Made by a program: the position numbers and the translations under genes. A stretch of 64,000 nt of DNA from the NCBI RefSeq assembly GCF_000987775.1, contig NZ_LAHO01000006.1:124001-188000 (forward strand). Direction: 5' to 3'. The stretch comes from Arsukibacterium ikkense. GTDB taxonomy: Bacteria > Pseudomonadota > Gammaproteobacteria > Enterobacterales > Alteromonadaceae. Within the stretch, counting starts at the first letter, position 1, and each line of letters opens with the position of its first letter. Under the pieces are notes generated by a model. The model was not told the DNA's origin. It ran no database searches and was given only the letters and a program-made list of their open reading frames with translations. This document shows positions 45,451-60,005 of the stretch, one piece after another.

Positions 45451-45945
45451 TTAGCTAAAGCGTAAACGGTATAAGTCGGCCAGCGCTATAGCAAAAGCCA
45501 CTTCTTCTTCAGTCCAGTGTTTTGTTACCGCAGTTTGTTCACAGCAAATAATACCGGTTAATGTATCGTCAGCGTATATGGGTACATCAAGTAATGATTT
45601 GATATTAAATGGTTTTAGAAATAAATCGGCTAACTCTCTGGTGGCCGGGTCATTCAGCGCATCGACTGCCCGGATTACTTTTTTCTGATCAAGCGCGGCA
45701 AAATAACCAGGAAAGCTCCAGCGGTCAACCAGCAAAGCTTCCTGTGAAAAACCATAGTCTTTATCCAGCAGCAGCTGACAGCGTAATAAGTCATGATCGG
45801 CAAAGTGCCACAAGCCAACTTGCTGGATCTGCAAGCCATCAATACAACACTGTAATAGCTGCTGCCTGGCCTCGGTATCATTGATTTCAGGGCTATGAAA
45901 AGTACTGCGAAGTTGCTCAAGTTCTGCAGAATAATGCGCTGGCAT
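45451..45945 (-). CDS. GAF-domain protein
   Basis: I start this at ATG 45945 (164 residues); a TTG at 45963 is possible. The fold is a single GAF domain: LQIQQVGLWHFADHDLLRCQ, DVPIYADDTLTGIICCEQTA and a C-terminal ALADLYRLRFS helix. No enzymatic or DNA-binding domain is attached, so it is probably a ligand-binding partner of another protein. It lies between a diguanylate cyclase gene and a hypothetical gene on the same strand. Confidence 0.75.
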   Translation of the reverse strand: MPAHYSAELEQLRSTFHSPEINDTEARQQLLQCCIDGLQIQQVGLWHFADHDLLRCQLLLDKDYGFSQEALLVDRWSFPGYFAALDQKKVIRAVDALNDPATRELADLFLKPFNIKSLLDVPIYADDTLTGIICCEQTAVTKHWTEEEVAFAIALADLYRLRFS

Positions 45946-46080
45946 GATAGTGTGTCGCTCCAAATTGCAAAGGGTGAATCACAAACATAGCATTCAGGAG
46001 GCGTGCTGCCAGTTAAAGTTGCAACTTGCTACAAAAAAAATCTTAGTGGCAAGTTATGGCTCTAACACCCCGCCACAAAG

Positions 46081-46509
46081 TTAACTTTTAAACCCTGTAA
46101 TTATTTGCGTTTGTGGCAAATGTTGTTGCAGCCACTGTAACAATGGCTGGTATTGTTGCAGCGGAAACTTATAGCGCACCTGCATATTCTGATTCAGCTT
46201 AAAATCTACATAGGCCAGCTGGTCTTTCTGATACAGGTTAAGTTGTTTAATATCGCTGATTCTGGCCCTGTCCATGGCCACCTGCAACCAGCTGCCATCA
46301 ATAGAGAATAAGCGTTGAATATCTTTGCTAAAAACAAATTCGCCCTTATTTGCCGGGGTTAAACTGAAGCTGACTACGATGTCAGCAATTAACAGTAGCA
46401 ATACCGTCCCTGCGGTATACCAGTTAAACCACCACAGCAGCAGCATTAAAACCAGTAGTATTATCGCTTTAAGCGGCACCGAATCTTTAATTAACGGCCA
46501 CAACATCAC
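46081..46509 (-). CDS. Hypothetical membrane protein
   Basis: I do not recognise the family. It has 142 residues. The first 55 hold two membrane segments around LKAIILLVLMLLLWWFNWY and VLLLLIADIVVSFSL. The remainder is a soluble domain rich in Gln and aromatic residues that ends PQTQIITGFKS and resembles PH-like domains in rhythm only. It may be co-transcribed with nothing; the neighbour downstream is 118 bp away. Confidence 0.65.
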   Translation of the reverse strand: MMLWPLIKDSVPLKAIILLVLMLLLWWFNWYTAGTVLLLLIADIVVSFSLTPANKGEFVFSKDIQRLFSIDGSWLQVAMDRARISDIKQLNLYQKDQLAYVDFKLNQNMQVRYKFPLQQYQPLLQWLQQHLPQTQIITGFKS

Positions 46510-46643
46510 TTGCTACTCCATAGCATTAACTCAACAGCAACGGTATAAAACCAAGGTTTTTAAGTCAAGCGGCGCTTTGCAAGCGATTGTAACAAAAGGT
46601 GTAAGGTTGTTGGTCGCAGGCACATTATTTGAGATTAACGCTG

Positions 46644-46949
46644 ATGAATAAATCAATTTTAGATATGGTGCAGGAAACGGCGCAGGATTTTTATAACGCC
46701 GGGGTAATGAAAGATACGACTCTGCGTGAGATAGAAGCGCTATGCCTGCCGGTTGTTGAGGAGTTTAGTGCCGAGCAAATTAAACAAATCCGCACCCGTA
46801 ATAAAGCCAGCCAGGGAGTGTTTGCGGCCTATTTGAATACCAGTAAATCGACAGTGCAAAAGTGGGAGCAGGGTCAGAAAAAGCCAAACGGTCCGTCTTT
46901 AAAGCTGCTAAATCTGGTAGCTAAAAAAGGCTTACAGATCCTGGCCTAA
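46644..46949 (+). CDS. Antitoxin-like HTH protein (HigA/NadS type), without visible toxin
   Basis: A 101-residue protein starting at ATG 46644. The C-terminal half is an XRE-type helix-turn-helix: IRTRNKASQGVFAAYLNTSK, STVQKWEQGQKKPNGPSLK, LLNLV. This pattern is common in HigA/NadS antitoxins encoded after a RelE/HigB toxin gene. No intact toxin is seen; the 134 bp upstream contain only a short frame. It may be an orphan antitoxin or a free-standing regulator. Confidence 0.75.
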   Translation: MNKSILDMVQETAQDFYNAGVMKDTTLREIEALCLPVVEEFSAEQIKQIRTRNKASQGVFAAYLNTSKSTVQKWEQGQKKPNGPSLKLLNLVAKKGLQILA

Positions 46950-46955
46950 TAGGTA

Positions 46956-47204
46956 TTAGCTACTAACCTTTTTCACCACATACCGATACGGCAGCTCTGT
47001 GGTATCGCTGGCCAGTAACTCGTGATCCATAAAGCGGCAGAAAGCCGGGATATCGCGGGTGGTGGCCGGGTCGTCGGCGATAATTAGTAAGGTATCACCC
47101 ACCTGCATTTTGCGGATAGTTAAGCGGATCATCATTACCGGCTCGGGGCAGCGCAGGCCTAAGGCATCCAGGGTTTGGGTGGCGCTGTTAAAAAGCGGGT
47201 CCAT
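46956..47204 (-). CDS. tusA: Sulfur carrier protein TusA
   Basis: An 82-residue sulfurtransferase of the SirA/YeeD fold. The conserved CPEP motif is in [20 protein letters not shown] with active Cys19. It passes sulfur from IscS to the TusBCD relay for 2-thiouridine at U34 of tRNA, which complements MnmE/MnmG in the same wobble base. It is a single gene converging with the HTH gene at 46949. Confidence 0.95.
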   Translation of the reverse strand: MDPLFNSATQTLDALGLRCPEPVMMIRLTIRKMQVGDTLLIIADDPATTRDIPAFCRFMDHELLASDTTELPYRYVVKKVSS

Positions 47205-47260
47205 CGTTACTCCGATAATCTTTTAGTCAACCTACAACCGTTGCCTGAATAGCACGCAAC

Positions 47261-47286
47261 AAAAAAGGGCCGTAAAAACGGCCCTT
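47261..47286 (-). terminator. Terminator of fadBA
   Basis: AAGGGCCGT and ACGGCCCTT pair over a 4-nt loop, and on the minus strand six T follow. It lies about 47 bp after the fadA stop codon. Confidence 0.8.
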
Positions 47287-47332
47287 ATTCTATGCGATTG
47301 TGCTTAAAGCTGCCAGCTTATGGCCGCTCAAA

Positions 47333-50666
<3,334 letters not shown>

Positions 50667-50766
50667 AAATATGCTCCTTGGTCGCGTTGTTGGGTGGTTG
50701 TCGCAACTGGTACGATGAGGTTAACAGGTTCAGTGTGTCGTGCTTTACTAAAAATTTCAACCGTTA

Positions 50767-50784
50767 TTTAAACAGGTGTTTGAA
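50767..50784. promoter_or_regulatory. PsrA-like operator upstream of fadBA
   Basis: TTTAAAC (50767-50773), AGGT, GTTTGAA (50778-50784) is a near-perfect inverted repeat and matches the AAAC-N4-GTTT pattern of PsrA, the fatty-acid-sensing regulator of many gammaproteobacteria. It lies between fadB and slt. Confidence 0.45.
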
Positions 50785-50862
50785 AAAGGTGGGGAAACCC
50801 AGCCAAACCGTGCCACTAACTATAGTTGTTTTTCTGTCTTTCGCTGGATCCAGAGGTAAATC

Positions 50863-52800
50863 GTGATAGCTTTTCGTTCATTAATCATAGCCACCGTTGT
50901 AACGACAACAGTGGTGTCCTGCGCATTTACAGCCCATGCGGCTGATCAGGATAAATTACCACAACAGCGTCAGCGCTTTGTTACGCTGGAGCAAAGTATT
51001 GGCAATGTCAGTCGTGACCAGGCCGACACCTGGCTGGCTGAAATGGCTGATTATCCGTTACAGCCTTATCTACGCTTAAGGCGGCTGCAACAACAATTAA
51101 ATGCTCACGATGCCATTGAGGCGTTTCTCGCCGAGTATCAAGGTACGCCCATGGACTGGCCGCTCCGTAAACCCTGGTTACTGCGCCTGGCCGAGCAAAA
51201 TCAGGCTGCGCGTTATCTGGCAAATTTCCCCGGCTCGTCCGATGCTGAGCTGCAATGTCTGGCTTTGCGCTTTCAGCTGCAAACCAAAGCCTTGAGCAAC
51301 ACTGAGATTTGGCAGCAGACCCAACAGCTATGGACCCAGGGCAAATCGAAACCGCGCGCCTGCGACCCGTTGTTTACGGCCTGGCGCACTGCTAACCCGC
51401 TGCAGAGTGCTACTGTGCAACGGCGGATCCAACTGTCTGCTGAGGGCGGCCAGGCAGAACTAATACCCTATTTAAAAACCCTGTTGCCTGCCAACGAGCA
51501 ATACTTAGCCGATTTATGGCAACAAACCCGGCGCAACCCGGCGGTGATTGCCCGGGCTAATTTTTTCCCGGGTAAACATATCATCGAGCGTGATGTGCTG
51601 GCCTATGGTTTAAAGCGTCTGATCTGGCGCTCGCCTGATCAGGCACTGGCCACCTGGCAGCGCCATGTTAACGACCCTTATTTTACCCGGGCGCAGCGGT
51701 TAGACGTGCAACGCCAATTTGCGATAGCGTTGGCCAGCAAAGGCGACAGCCGGGCTGATAATTGGTTAGGCACCCTGCCAGCAGAGCTGTTTGATGCTAA
51801 TCTGGCGCAGTGGCAGGTAGCGCATGCATTAAGGGAGCTGGACTGGCCGAAAGTGCAACGCGTAGTCGAGCAATTACCGGCTGAATTACAAGGCGATATT
51901 AACTGGCGCTACTGGCGGGCCCGGGCACTGGAAGAGCAGGGTAACACTGAGCTTGCCAATGCTGAGTTTACCGAGCTAGCCCGTCAGCGTCATTATTATG
52001 GCTTTATGGCAGCAGCCAGGCTGGGCTTACCACCAAGCTTAGCGCATAACCCGGTGCAGGTAAGCGATGAAGAGCTGTCGTTATTACGCCAGCATCCAGC
52101 GGTGTTGCGAGCCCAGCAATGGCTGGCGCTGGGCCGGTTAACTGAGGCGCGGCGTGAGTGGAACCACTTACAGAATAACTCTGATGAGCAACAGAAAATT
52201 GCTTCGGCCAAACTGGCAAGCCAGCTGCAGTGGCATGAGCGGGCAATATTTTCGCTGGCCGACGTTGGCTACTGGGATGACGTTGAGCTGCGCTTTCCGT
52301 TGGCCTATCAGCAGGAAATGCAGCTATCAGCCGATAAGTATAATATCGACTCGGGGTGGAGTATGGCGATTGCAAGGCGCGAAAGCTCCTTTATGGCTGA
52401 TGCCAACTCGCCGGTCGGCGCCCGTGGCCTGATGCAGATTATGCCGGGTACTGCCAATGAAATTGCGAAAAAAAAGGTACAGATACGCCAGTTGTATAAC
52501 CCGGTCACCAATATTGACTATGGCACAGATTATTTAAATTACTTAAAAAGGCGCAACGACGGTAACCTGTTAAAAGCCACTGCTGCTTACAATGCCGGCT
52601 ATAGCAGGGTAATGCAGTGGATCCCGCGGGATTATGCGTTGCCGGCTGATGTCTGGGTAGAAACAATCCCGTACCGGGAAACCCGCGAGTATGTCAAGGC
52701 GGTGATGGCCTATTATCAGATTTATAATATCCGGATGAATGTAACTCAGGATGTTTTTAAGCCACTGGTGGCTATGAAGATTGGGGTGATAGTCGATTAG
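50863..52800 (+). CDS. slt: Soluble lytic murein transglycosylase
   Basis: A 645-residue periplasmic enzyme that cleaves glycan strands of peptidoglycan to 1,6-anhydromuropeptides. Start is GTG 50863 with AGAGG upstream; a Sec signal peptide ends near AHAADQ. A long alpha-helical superhelical domain (about 30-450) precedes the lysozyme-like catalytic domain with catalytic Glu in ARRESSFMADANSPVGARG, LMQIMPGTANEIA and KATAAYNAGYSRV. It matches Slt70. Confidence 0.94.
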   Translation: MIAFRSLIIATVVTTTVVSCAFTAHAADQDKLPQQRQRFVTLEQSIGNVSRDQADTWLAEMADYPLQPYLRLRRLQQQLNAHDAIEAFLAEYQGTPMDWPLRKPWLLRLAEQNQAARYLANFPGSSDAELQCLALRFQLQTKALSNTEIWQQTQQLWTQGKSKPRACDPLFTAWRTANPLQSATVQRRIQLSAEGGQAELIPYLKTLLPANEQYLADLWQQTRRNPAVIARANFFPGKHIIERDVLAYGLKRLIWRSPDQALATWQRHVNDPYFTRAQRLDVQRQFAIALASKGDSRADNWLGTLPAELFDANLAQWQVAHALRELDWPKVQRVVEQLPAELQGDINWRYWRARALEEQGNTELANAEFTELARQRHYYGFMAAARLGLPPSLAHNPVQVSDEELSLLRQHPAVLRAQQWLALGRLTEARREWNHLQNNSDEQQKIASAKLASQLQWHERAIFSLADVGYWDDVELRFPLAYQQEMQLSADKYNIDSGWSMAIARRESSFMADANSPVGARGLMQIMPGTANEIAKKKVQIRQLYNPVTNIDYGTDYLNYLKRRNDGNLLKATAAYNAGYSRVMQWIPRDYALPADVWVETIPYRETREYVKAVMAYYQIYNIRMNVTQDVFKPLVAMKIGVIVD

Positions 52801-54171
<1,371 letters not shown>

Positions 54172-54189
54172 CAGGGCTAAAGGGACGCT

Positions 54190-55641
54190 ATGCAATATCG
54201 CTCAATTATTAGGATCCTTGGGCTGCTGATCGCCATTTTCAGCATTACCATGATCCCGCCGGCGTTAGTCGCTTACGGTTATAAAGACGGTGCCGGTGTA
54301 CCCTTTATTTTATCTTTCCTGTTATGTTTGGCCATGGGCTTTAGCATCTGGTACCCCAATCGTAGCTATCGCTCTGAGCTGAAAGTACGGGACGGCTTTT
54401 TAATCGTGGTGCTGTTCTGGACCGTACTGGGCGCTGTGGGGGCTATTCCACTACTGCTGACCAGTAACCCTGATTTGGGCGTAGCCGACGCGTTCTTTGA
54501 AGCCTTCTCCGGCCTGACCACCACGGGCGCAACGGTATTAACCGGCCTGGAAACGCTGCCAAAAGCCATTTTGTATTACCGGCAGCAGTTGCAGTGGCTC
54601 GGTGGCATGGGGATCATTGTGTTAGCCGTGGCCATTTTGCCACTGTTGGGGGTAGGGGGCATGCAGCTGTACCGGGCTGAAACACCAGGCCCGGTGAAAG
54701 ACAATAAAATGACCCCGCGCATTGCCGATACTGCCAAGCACCTTTGGTATATTTATCTGGCATTAACCATTGCCTGCGCGCTGGCATTTTATCTGGCGGG
54801 TATGTCGGTATTTGATGCTATTTGCCATGCCTTTTCCACCGTCGCCATTGGCGGTTTTTCTACCTACGACGCCAGTATCGGCTATTTTAACAGCGCTACC
54901 ATCAACACTATTTGTGTGGTGTTTTTATTGATCAGCGCGGTTAATTTTCCACTGCACTTTGCCGCCGTGCGCGGTAAAAGCGTAGCCACGTATTTTCGTG
55001 ATCCGGAATTTAAAGTGTTTTTAGGCATCCAGGCAACACTGGTACTAATTTGCTTTTTAGTACTGCTTAATACCAACGTTTACCAAAGCGGTGGTGAAGC
55101 ATTGAACCATGCGGCGTTTCAGGCGGTGTCGATCTCAACGACTGCCGGTTTTACTACCGATGGCTTTTCGACCTGGCCACTGTTTCTGCCTATATTGCTC
55201 ATTTTCTCCAGCTTTATTGGCGGTTGCGCCGGCTCAACCGGTGGTGGCATGAAAGTGGTCAGGGTATTTCTGTTGTTTTTACAGGGCAGACGTGAGCTAA
55301 ACCGTCTGGTGCACCCACGGGCGGTCTATGCCATTAAACTGGGTCGCCGACCGGTAGAAGACCGGATCGTTGAAGCGGTATGGGGCTTTTTTGCCGCTTA
55401 TGCTGTGGTGTTTGTCATTATTATGCTGCTACTGATACTAACAGGCATGGACAATATCAGTGCATTTACTGCCACCGCTGCCTGCTTAAATAATCTGGGG
55501 CCCGGCCTTGGCGAAGTCGCCGCCAACTTTGGCTCAATTCCTGATGCGGCCAAATGGCTGCTGATGCTGGCGATGGTATTTGGCCGGCTGGAAATATTTA
55601 CCTTATTAGTGCTGTTTACGCCAACCTTCTGGCGCGACTAA
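54190..55641 (+). CDS. trkH: Potassium uptake channel TrkH
   Basis: A 483-residue K+ translocating subunit with four M1-P-M2-type repeats. Selectivity-loop regions are visible as FEAFSGLTTTGATVL, FSTVAIGGFST, ISTTAGFTTDGF and AACLNNLGPGLGEV. It works with the cytoplasmic TrkA encoded on the opposite strand 36 bp away. It starts 18 bp after pepQ. Confidence 0.95.
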   Translation: MQYRSIIRILGLLIAIFSITMIPPALVAYGYKDGAGVPFILSFLLCLAMGFSIWYPNRSYRSELKVRDGFLIVVLFWTVLGAVGAIPLLLTSNPDLGVADAFFEAFSGLTTTGATVLTGLETLPKAILYYRQQLQWLGGMGIIVLAVAILPLLGVGGMQLYRAETPGPVKDNKMTPRIADTAKHLWYIYLALTIACALAFYLAGMSVFDAICHAFSTVAIGGFSTYDASIGYFNSATINTICVVFLLISAVNFPLHFAAVRGKSVATYFRDPEFKVFLGIQATLVLICFLVLLNTNVYQSGGEALNHAAFQAVSISTTAGFTTDGFSTWPLFLPILLIFSSFIGGCAGSTGGGMKVVRVFLLFLQGRRELNRLVHPRAVYAIKLGRRPVEDRIVEAVWGFFAAYAVVFVIIMLLLILTGMDNISAFTATAACLNNLGPGLGEVAANFGSIPDAAKWLLMLAMVFGRLEIFTLLVLFTPTFWRD

Positions 55642-55677
55642 GCTGCCTCTTTATGTCGTTTGGCGATATGCGCTGGT

Positions 55678-57054
55678 TTAGATAAATATAGCACTGACCT
55701 GAAACAGCTTTTCTACTTCGACGATATGTTTTTTGTTCACCATAAACAAAATAACATGGTCGTCAGTTTCAATAACGGTGCTGTCGTGGGCAATTAATAC
55801 TTCATCGCCGCGCACTATGGCACCTATGGTAGTGCCAGGCGGCAATTTTAAGTTGCCAATAGCTTTGCCCGCCACCTTACTGGTACTGCTGTCGCCCCGC
55901 ACCACCGCTTCAATGGCTTCGGCCGCACCACGGCGTAATGAGTACACATTAACAATATCACCCCGGCGAATATGCGTGAGCAATGCGGAGATGGTGGCTT
56001 GCTGTGGCGAGATGGCAATATCGATTTCGCCACCTTGCAGTAAATCAACATAGGCGCCGCGTTTAATCAGTACCATAGTTTTCTGGGCGCCCATTCTTTT
56101 CGCCAGCATCGCCGACATAATATTGGCTTCATCGTCGTTGGTCACGGCAATAAATACATCAATTTGTTCGACGCTTTCTTCTTCCAGCAGCTCTGGATCA
56201 GAAATATCACCGACATACACCAGGGTGCTGTCGAGGCTGGATGCCAGGAACTCAGCACGCTCTTTACTACGTTCAATCAGTTTAACGCTGTGGGTTTTTT
56301 CCAGTGCCCGGGCCAGGCCAAAACCGACATTGCCACCGCCCGCGATCATAATCCGCCGGTAGCTGCGTTCCAGCTTTTGCAGTTCGCTCATCACCGCCCG
56401 GATATGCTTGGTGGCGGCGACAAAAAACACTTCATCATCGGCTTCAATAATAGTGGTGCCTAACGGTTTAATTGCATTACCACGCCGGTAAATAGCTGCT
56501 ACCCGGGTTTCAATGTTCGGCATATGCTCTTTTAACGCCGACAAAGCATGGCCTACCAGCAAGCCACCGTAATAGGCCCTTACTGCGACCAGGCTTACTT
56601 TGCCTTCAGCAAACTCCACCACCTGCAAGGCCCCGGGGTAATCAATTAGCCGCCGGATATAATTAGTGACCAGTGCTTCAGGGGCAATAAAGTGATCGAC
56701 CGGCATATCATCTTTATGAAACAGCTCGTCGCGATATTTTAAGTACTGATTAGTACGAATGCGGGCAATTTTCAGCGGCGTATTAAACATGCTGTAGGCA
56801 ACCTGGCAGGCAACAATATTGACTTCGTCACTGTTGGTTACTGCCACAATCATATCAGCATCTTCAGCGCCGGCTTTTTTCAGCACGTCAGGGTGGGAAG
56901 CGTGGCCATGTACAACTTGTAAATCATACCTGTCCTGCAGGTTGCGTAATTTATCCAGGTTGGTGTCTACCAGAGTAATGTCGTTTTGTTCACCGACCAG
57001 GTTCTCAGCGAGGGTAGCGCCAACCTGGCCAGAGCCTAAAATAATGATTTTCAT
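55678..57054 (-). CDS. trkA: Trk system potassium transport protein TrkA
   Basis: A 458-residue NAD-binding regulator with two RCK modules. The first nucleotide site is [19 protein letters not shown], the second [20 protein letters not shown]. Each is followed by a TrkA-C domain. It gates TrkH at the membrane. It is the last gene of def-fmt-rsmB-trkA and its start overlaps the end of rsmB by 4 bp (ATGA). Confidence 0.96.
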   Translation of the reverse strand: MKIIILGSGQVGATLAENLVGEQNDITLVDTNLDKLRNLQDRYDLQVVHGHASHPDVLKKAGAEDADMIVAVTNSDEVNIVACQVAYSMFNTPLKIARIRTNQYLKYRDELFHKDDMPVDHFIAPEALVTNYIRRLIDYPGALQVVEFAEGKVSLVAVRAYYGGLLVGHALSALKEHMPNIETRVAAIYRRGNAIKPLGTTIIEADDEVFFVAATKHIRAVMSELQKLERSYRRIMIAGGGNVGFGLARALEKTHSVKLIERSKERAEFLASSLDSTLVYVGDISDPELLEEESVEQIDVFIAVTNDDEANIMSAMLAKRMGAQKTMVLIKRGAYVDLLQGGEIDIAISPQQATISALLTHIRRGDIVNVYSLRRGAAEAIEAVVRGDSSTSKVAGKAIGNLKLPPGTTIGAIVRGDEVLIAHDSTVIETDDHVILFMVNKKHIVEVEKLFQVSAIFI

Positions 57055-58385
57055 CCGCTGTGGTTATCCTGTGGCGCTTTTTGCAGTAGCGCATAATAAA
57101 AGCCATCACGGTTATGCTGGCCCGGTAATAACTGCCAACCTGGTTTACCGGCGACATCAGGCTCAGCATTGTGTTGCGAAGGCATTGTTTGCAAGCTGGC
57201 ATCCGTATTCTGGCTTAAAAACAGACTGATTTGTTCGTGGTTCTCTGCTGGTAATACACTGCAGGTAGCGTAGAGCAACTTGCCACCTGGCGCCAGCAGC
57301 GCCCAGCATTGTTGCAAAATTTGTTGTTGCAGTTGCACCAGTGGCGTTATATCACTTTTTTTGCGCAACCAGCGAATATCCGGGTGGCGGCGAATGACAC
57401 CAGTGGCAGAGCAGGGCACGTCCAGCAAGATCTTGTCAAACAGCTTGCCATCCCACCAGCTAGCAGGATTGGCCGCATCTGCCGCCAAGACATTTGCCGT
57501 CAGACCTAACCGCTGCAGGTTTTCCTGTACCCTTATCAACCGGGTTGGATCTTTATCTAACGCGGTGACGTTAGCAGCTGGGGCCAGTTCCAGTAAGTGG
57601 CAGGTTTTGCCACCCGGGGCGCAACAGGCATCGAGAATGCGCTGGCCATTTTCTGGTGCCAGTAACCAACCGGCATATTGGGCGGCGGCATCCTGCACTG
57701 AGAACCAGCCTTGCTGATAGCCTGGTAAGGCGGTAACGTCACTGGGTGTATCAAGTAACACGGCTGTGGGCAGGTGAGTTAATGGCTGATTGTAAGCTAT
57801 GTCTTCTTCAGCCAATGCGCTACAAAAGGCCTCAGTGCTGATTTGCTGGGTATTTACCCGTAACCAGAGCGGTGCTTTGTGCTGATTAGCCTCGAGCAGG
57901 CTTTGCCACTGCTCGGGATATGCTGCCTGTAGCGCGCTGATAAGCCAGCCTGGATGGTTAAACTGCACGGCCTGGCTGGCCTGGTTGAAATCAAATAACT
58001 GTGGCTGGCGCTGTACATTGCGCAGTACACCATTAATTAATTTGGTAAGTGACTGGCCTTTTAACTCGCGGGCAGCCTCTACCGTTGCGTTAATGGCGGC
58101 ATGATCGGGCACCCGCATAAAGTGCAGCTGATAAATACCAACATAAATTAAAAACTGCAGTACCCGGAAGTTTTTAACCAGCGGCTTTTGCATTAATTGC
58201 GCGCATACTTGCTCGAGTTGCGGCAGAGTGCGCATTACCCCAAAGCACATCTCCTGCAGCAGCGCTTTATCCAGCGGGTTAACAATTTGCTGCTGGGCTT
58301 TGGGTAACACATCCGATAAAGAACGACCCTGATCAATCACCTGATAGCAGCATTGGGCAGCCAGTGCCCGGCAATCGCGGCTCAT
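57051..58385 (-). CDS. rsmB: 16S rRNA (cytosine967-C5)-methyltransferase
   Basis: A 444-residue enzyme. The N-terminal NusB-like RNA-binding domain covers about 1-140, and the methyltransferase has [37 protein letters not shown] and the catalytic cysteines in PCS and [11 protein letters not shown]. It methylates C967 of 16S rRNA. It overlaps fmt and trkA by 4 bp each, so the genes are tightly coupled. Confidence 0.96.
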   Translation of the reverse strand: MSRDCRALAAQCCYQVIDQGRSLSDVLPKAQQQIVNPLDKALLQEMCFGVMRTLPQLEQVCAQLMQKPLVKNFRVLQFLIYVGIYQLHFMRVPDHAAINATVEAARELKGQSLTKLINGVLRNVQRQPQLFDFNQASQAVQFNHPGWLISALQAAYPEQWQSLLEANQHKAPLWLRVNTQQISTEAFCSALAEEDIAYNQPLTHLPTAVLLDTPSDVTALPGYQQGWFSVQDAAAQYAGWLLAPENGQRILDACCAPGGKTCHLLELAPAANVTALDKDPTRLIRVQENLQRLGLTANVLAADAANPASWWDGKLFDKILLDVPCSATGVIRRHPDIRWLRKKSDITPLVQLQQQILQQCWALLAPGGKLLYATCSVLPAENHEQISLFLSQNTDASLQTMPSQHNAEPDVAGKPGWQLLPGQHNRDGFYYALLQKAPQDNHSG

Positions 58386-59353
58386 GTTGTTGGCAACAAG
58401 GGGGTAGCCAATACATTGCGGCCAACCGCAAACCAGTCAGCGCGGCCATTTAGAAAGTCGGCAGCAGCCATCGGTTTTTTACCTGGAGGCTGCAGCGTAG
58501 TAAGTACTAACACACCGTCGGCACACGCAATCTCGATACCCTTCTTACTGGCTGCCACTATGTCGCCTGCTGCTGCCCGGTGATCGGTGCTATACCAGCT
58601 GGCCTGCCAGATTTTTACGGTACCCTGTGGCAGTTGCAAATAGCTTGCTGGCCAGGGATTAAAGGCCCGGATTTCCCGGCTGAGTGCTTCAGCACTTTTG
58701 GTGAAATCGAGCAGGCCTTCATCTTTATGCAGCTTTTCTGCGTAGCAGGCTTCACTATCGTTTTGCGCTTGGGCCTGCGCCTGCAAAGCAGGAAGTTGCG
58801 CCAGCGCATCCAGCAAGGACTTAGGGCCAAGCCCGGCCAGACGTTCATATAAACTGGCACTGGTATCGGTAGCGCCAATGTCACAACGAACTTTACTTAG
58901 CATGGGCCCGGTGTCTAAACCCTGATCCATTTGCATAATGGTAATACCGGTTTGCTGATCGCCGGCCCAGATCGCTCGTTGAATCGGTGCTGCACCACGC
59001 CAGCGTGGCAGTAAAGAGCCATGGACATTAATACAGCCCAGCCGGGGGCTTTGTAATACTGCAAGCGGTAATATTAACCCATAGGCTACTACCACCATCA
59101 CATCCGCGTTTAGCGCAGCAAGTTCTGCCTGGGCCTCGGCTTTTTTCAGCGACTTTGGCTGATAAACCGGCAGTTGATGTTGCATTGCCAGTTGCTTTAC
59201 TGCACTGGGTTGCAATTTCTGGCCGCGCCCGGCGGGACGGTCGGGCTGGCTATATACCGCGACAATCTGATGGTCGCTGTTAATCAGAGCCTGCAAATGG
59301 CGGGCGGCGAAGTCGGGGGTGCCGGCAAATATAATACGTAAAGACTGAGTCAC
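58382..59353 (-). CDS. fmt: Methionyl-tRNA formyltransferase
   Basis: A 323-residue enzyme that formylates initiator Met-tRNA with 10-formyl-tetrahydrofolate. The N-terminal motif [16 protein letters not shown], the [14 protein letters not shown] strand, and the catalytic [20 protein letters not shown] with [12 protein letters not shown] are the family pattern; a C-terminal beta-barrel binds tRNA. It lies 13 bp after def and overlaps rsmB by 4 bp. Confidence 0.97.
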   Translation of the reverse strand: MTQSLRIIFAGTPDFAARHLQALINSDHQIVAVYSQPDRPAGRGQKLQPSAVKQLAMQHQLPVYQPKSLKKAEAQAELAALNADVMVVVAYGLILPLAVLQSPRLGCINVHGSLLPRWRGAAPIQRAIWAGDQQTGITIMQMDQGLDTGPMLSKVRCDIGATDTSASLYERLAGLGPKSLLDALAQLPALQAQAQAQNDSEACYAEKLHKDEGLLDFTKSAEALSREIRAFNPWPASYLQLPQGTVKIWQASWYSTDHRAAAGDIVAASKKGIEIACADGVLVLTTLQPPGKKPMAAADFLNGRADWFAVGRNVLATPLLPTT

Positions 59354-59366
59354 TGGGTATCCTGTA

Positions 59367-59882
59367 TTACAGCGCGTGGCGCTGGGCCATTTTGGCTTCT
59401 TTTTCGAGTTTTTTGCGAATACGTTCGCGCTTTAGCGGCGACAGGTAATCGATAAACAACTTGCCAAGCAGATGATCCAGTTCATGTTGCAAGCAAATGG
59501 CCAATAAGCCGTCTGCGGTCAGTTCAAACGGCTGGCCATCCCGGTCAAGTGCTTTCACTTTAACAGTGGCGGCTCGTTCAACAGAGGCATAATTCTGCGG
59601 TACGGATAAACAGCCCTCTTCATAGCTGGTGTTGCCGTCACGCTCGGTTATTTCCGGGTTGATTAACACCAGCGGTTCATTACGATCTTCTGATAGATCA
59701 ATAACAACGACCCGCACATGCACATCTACCTGCGTGGCCGCCAGGCCAATGCCATTTTCATCGTACATGGTATCAAGCATATCGTTAACCAATTGCTTAA
59801 TCTCAGGGGTCACCGCTGTAACTGGTTTTGCTACAGTGCGCAATCTTTCATCAGGAAAATGTAGAACTTTTAAAACTGTCAT
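59367..59882 (-). CDS. def: Peptide deformylase
   Basis: A 171-residue metalloenzyme that removes the N-formyl group from nascent proteins. All three motifs are present: [20 protein letters not shown] and [12 protein letters not shown] (HELDH). It is the first gene of the def-fmt-rsmB-trkA operon and is divergent from a LysM protein gene with a 123-bp intergenic gap. Confidence 0.97.
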   Translation of the reverse strand: MTVLKVLHFPDERLRTVAKPVTAVTPEIKQLVNDMLDTMYDENGIGLAATQVDVHVRVVVIDLSEDRNEPLVLINPEITERDGNTSYEEGCLSVPQNYASVERAATVKVKALDRDGQPFELTADGLLAICLQHELDHLLGKLFIDYLSPLKRERIRKKLEKEAKMAQRHAL

Positions 59883-60005
59883 AACACCTACAAAAATATG
59901 CTTTATTTCAATGGTTGTGATATGTTTTAATTTTAGCCATTAATCTGCTGTATTAACAGCATAGTGTGCAATAATTACAACAAGAATAAGTTCAAGGAAG
60001 CAGGC

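Noticed and set aside
46325..46651. Toxin gene upstream of the antitoxin-like HTH gene
   Set aside because: The frame runs mainly antisense to a better minus-strand gene and has no recognisable toxin domain; only a weak relic is conceivable.
59964..60005. Longer start for the LysM protein
   Set aside because: The extension lacks a ribosome-binding site and would precede the signal peptide; ATG 60006 has AGGAAG before it.
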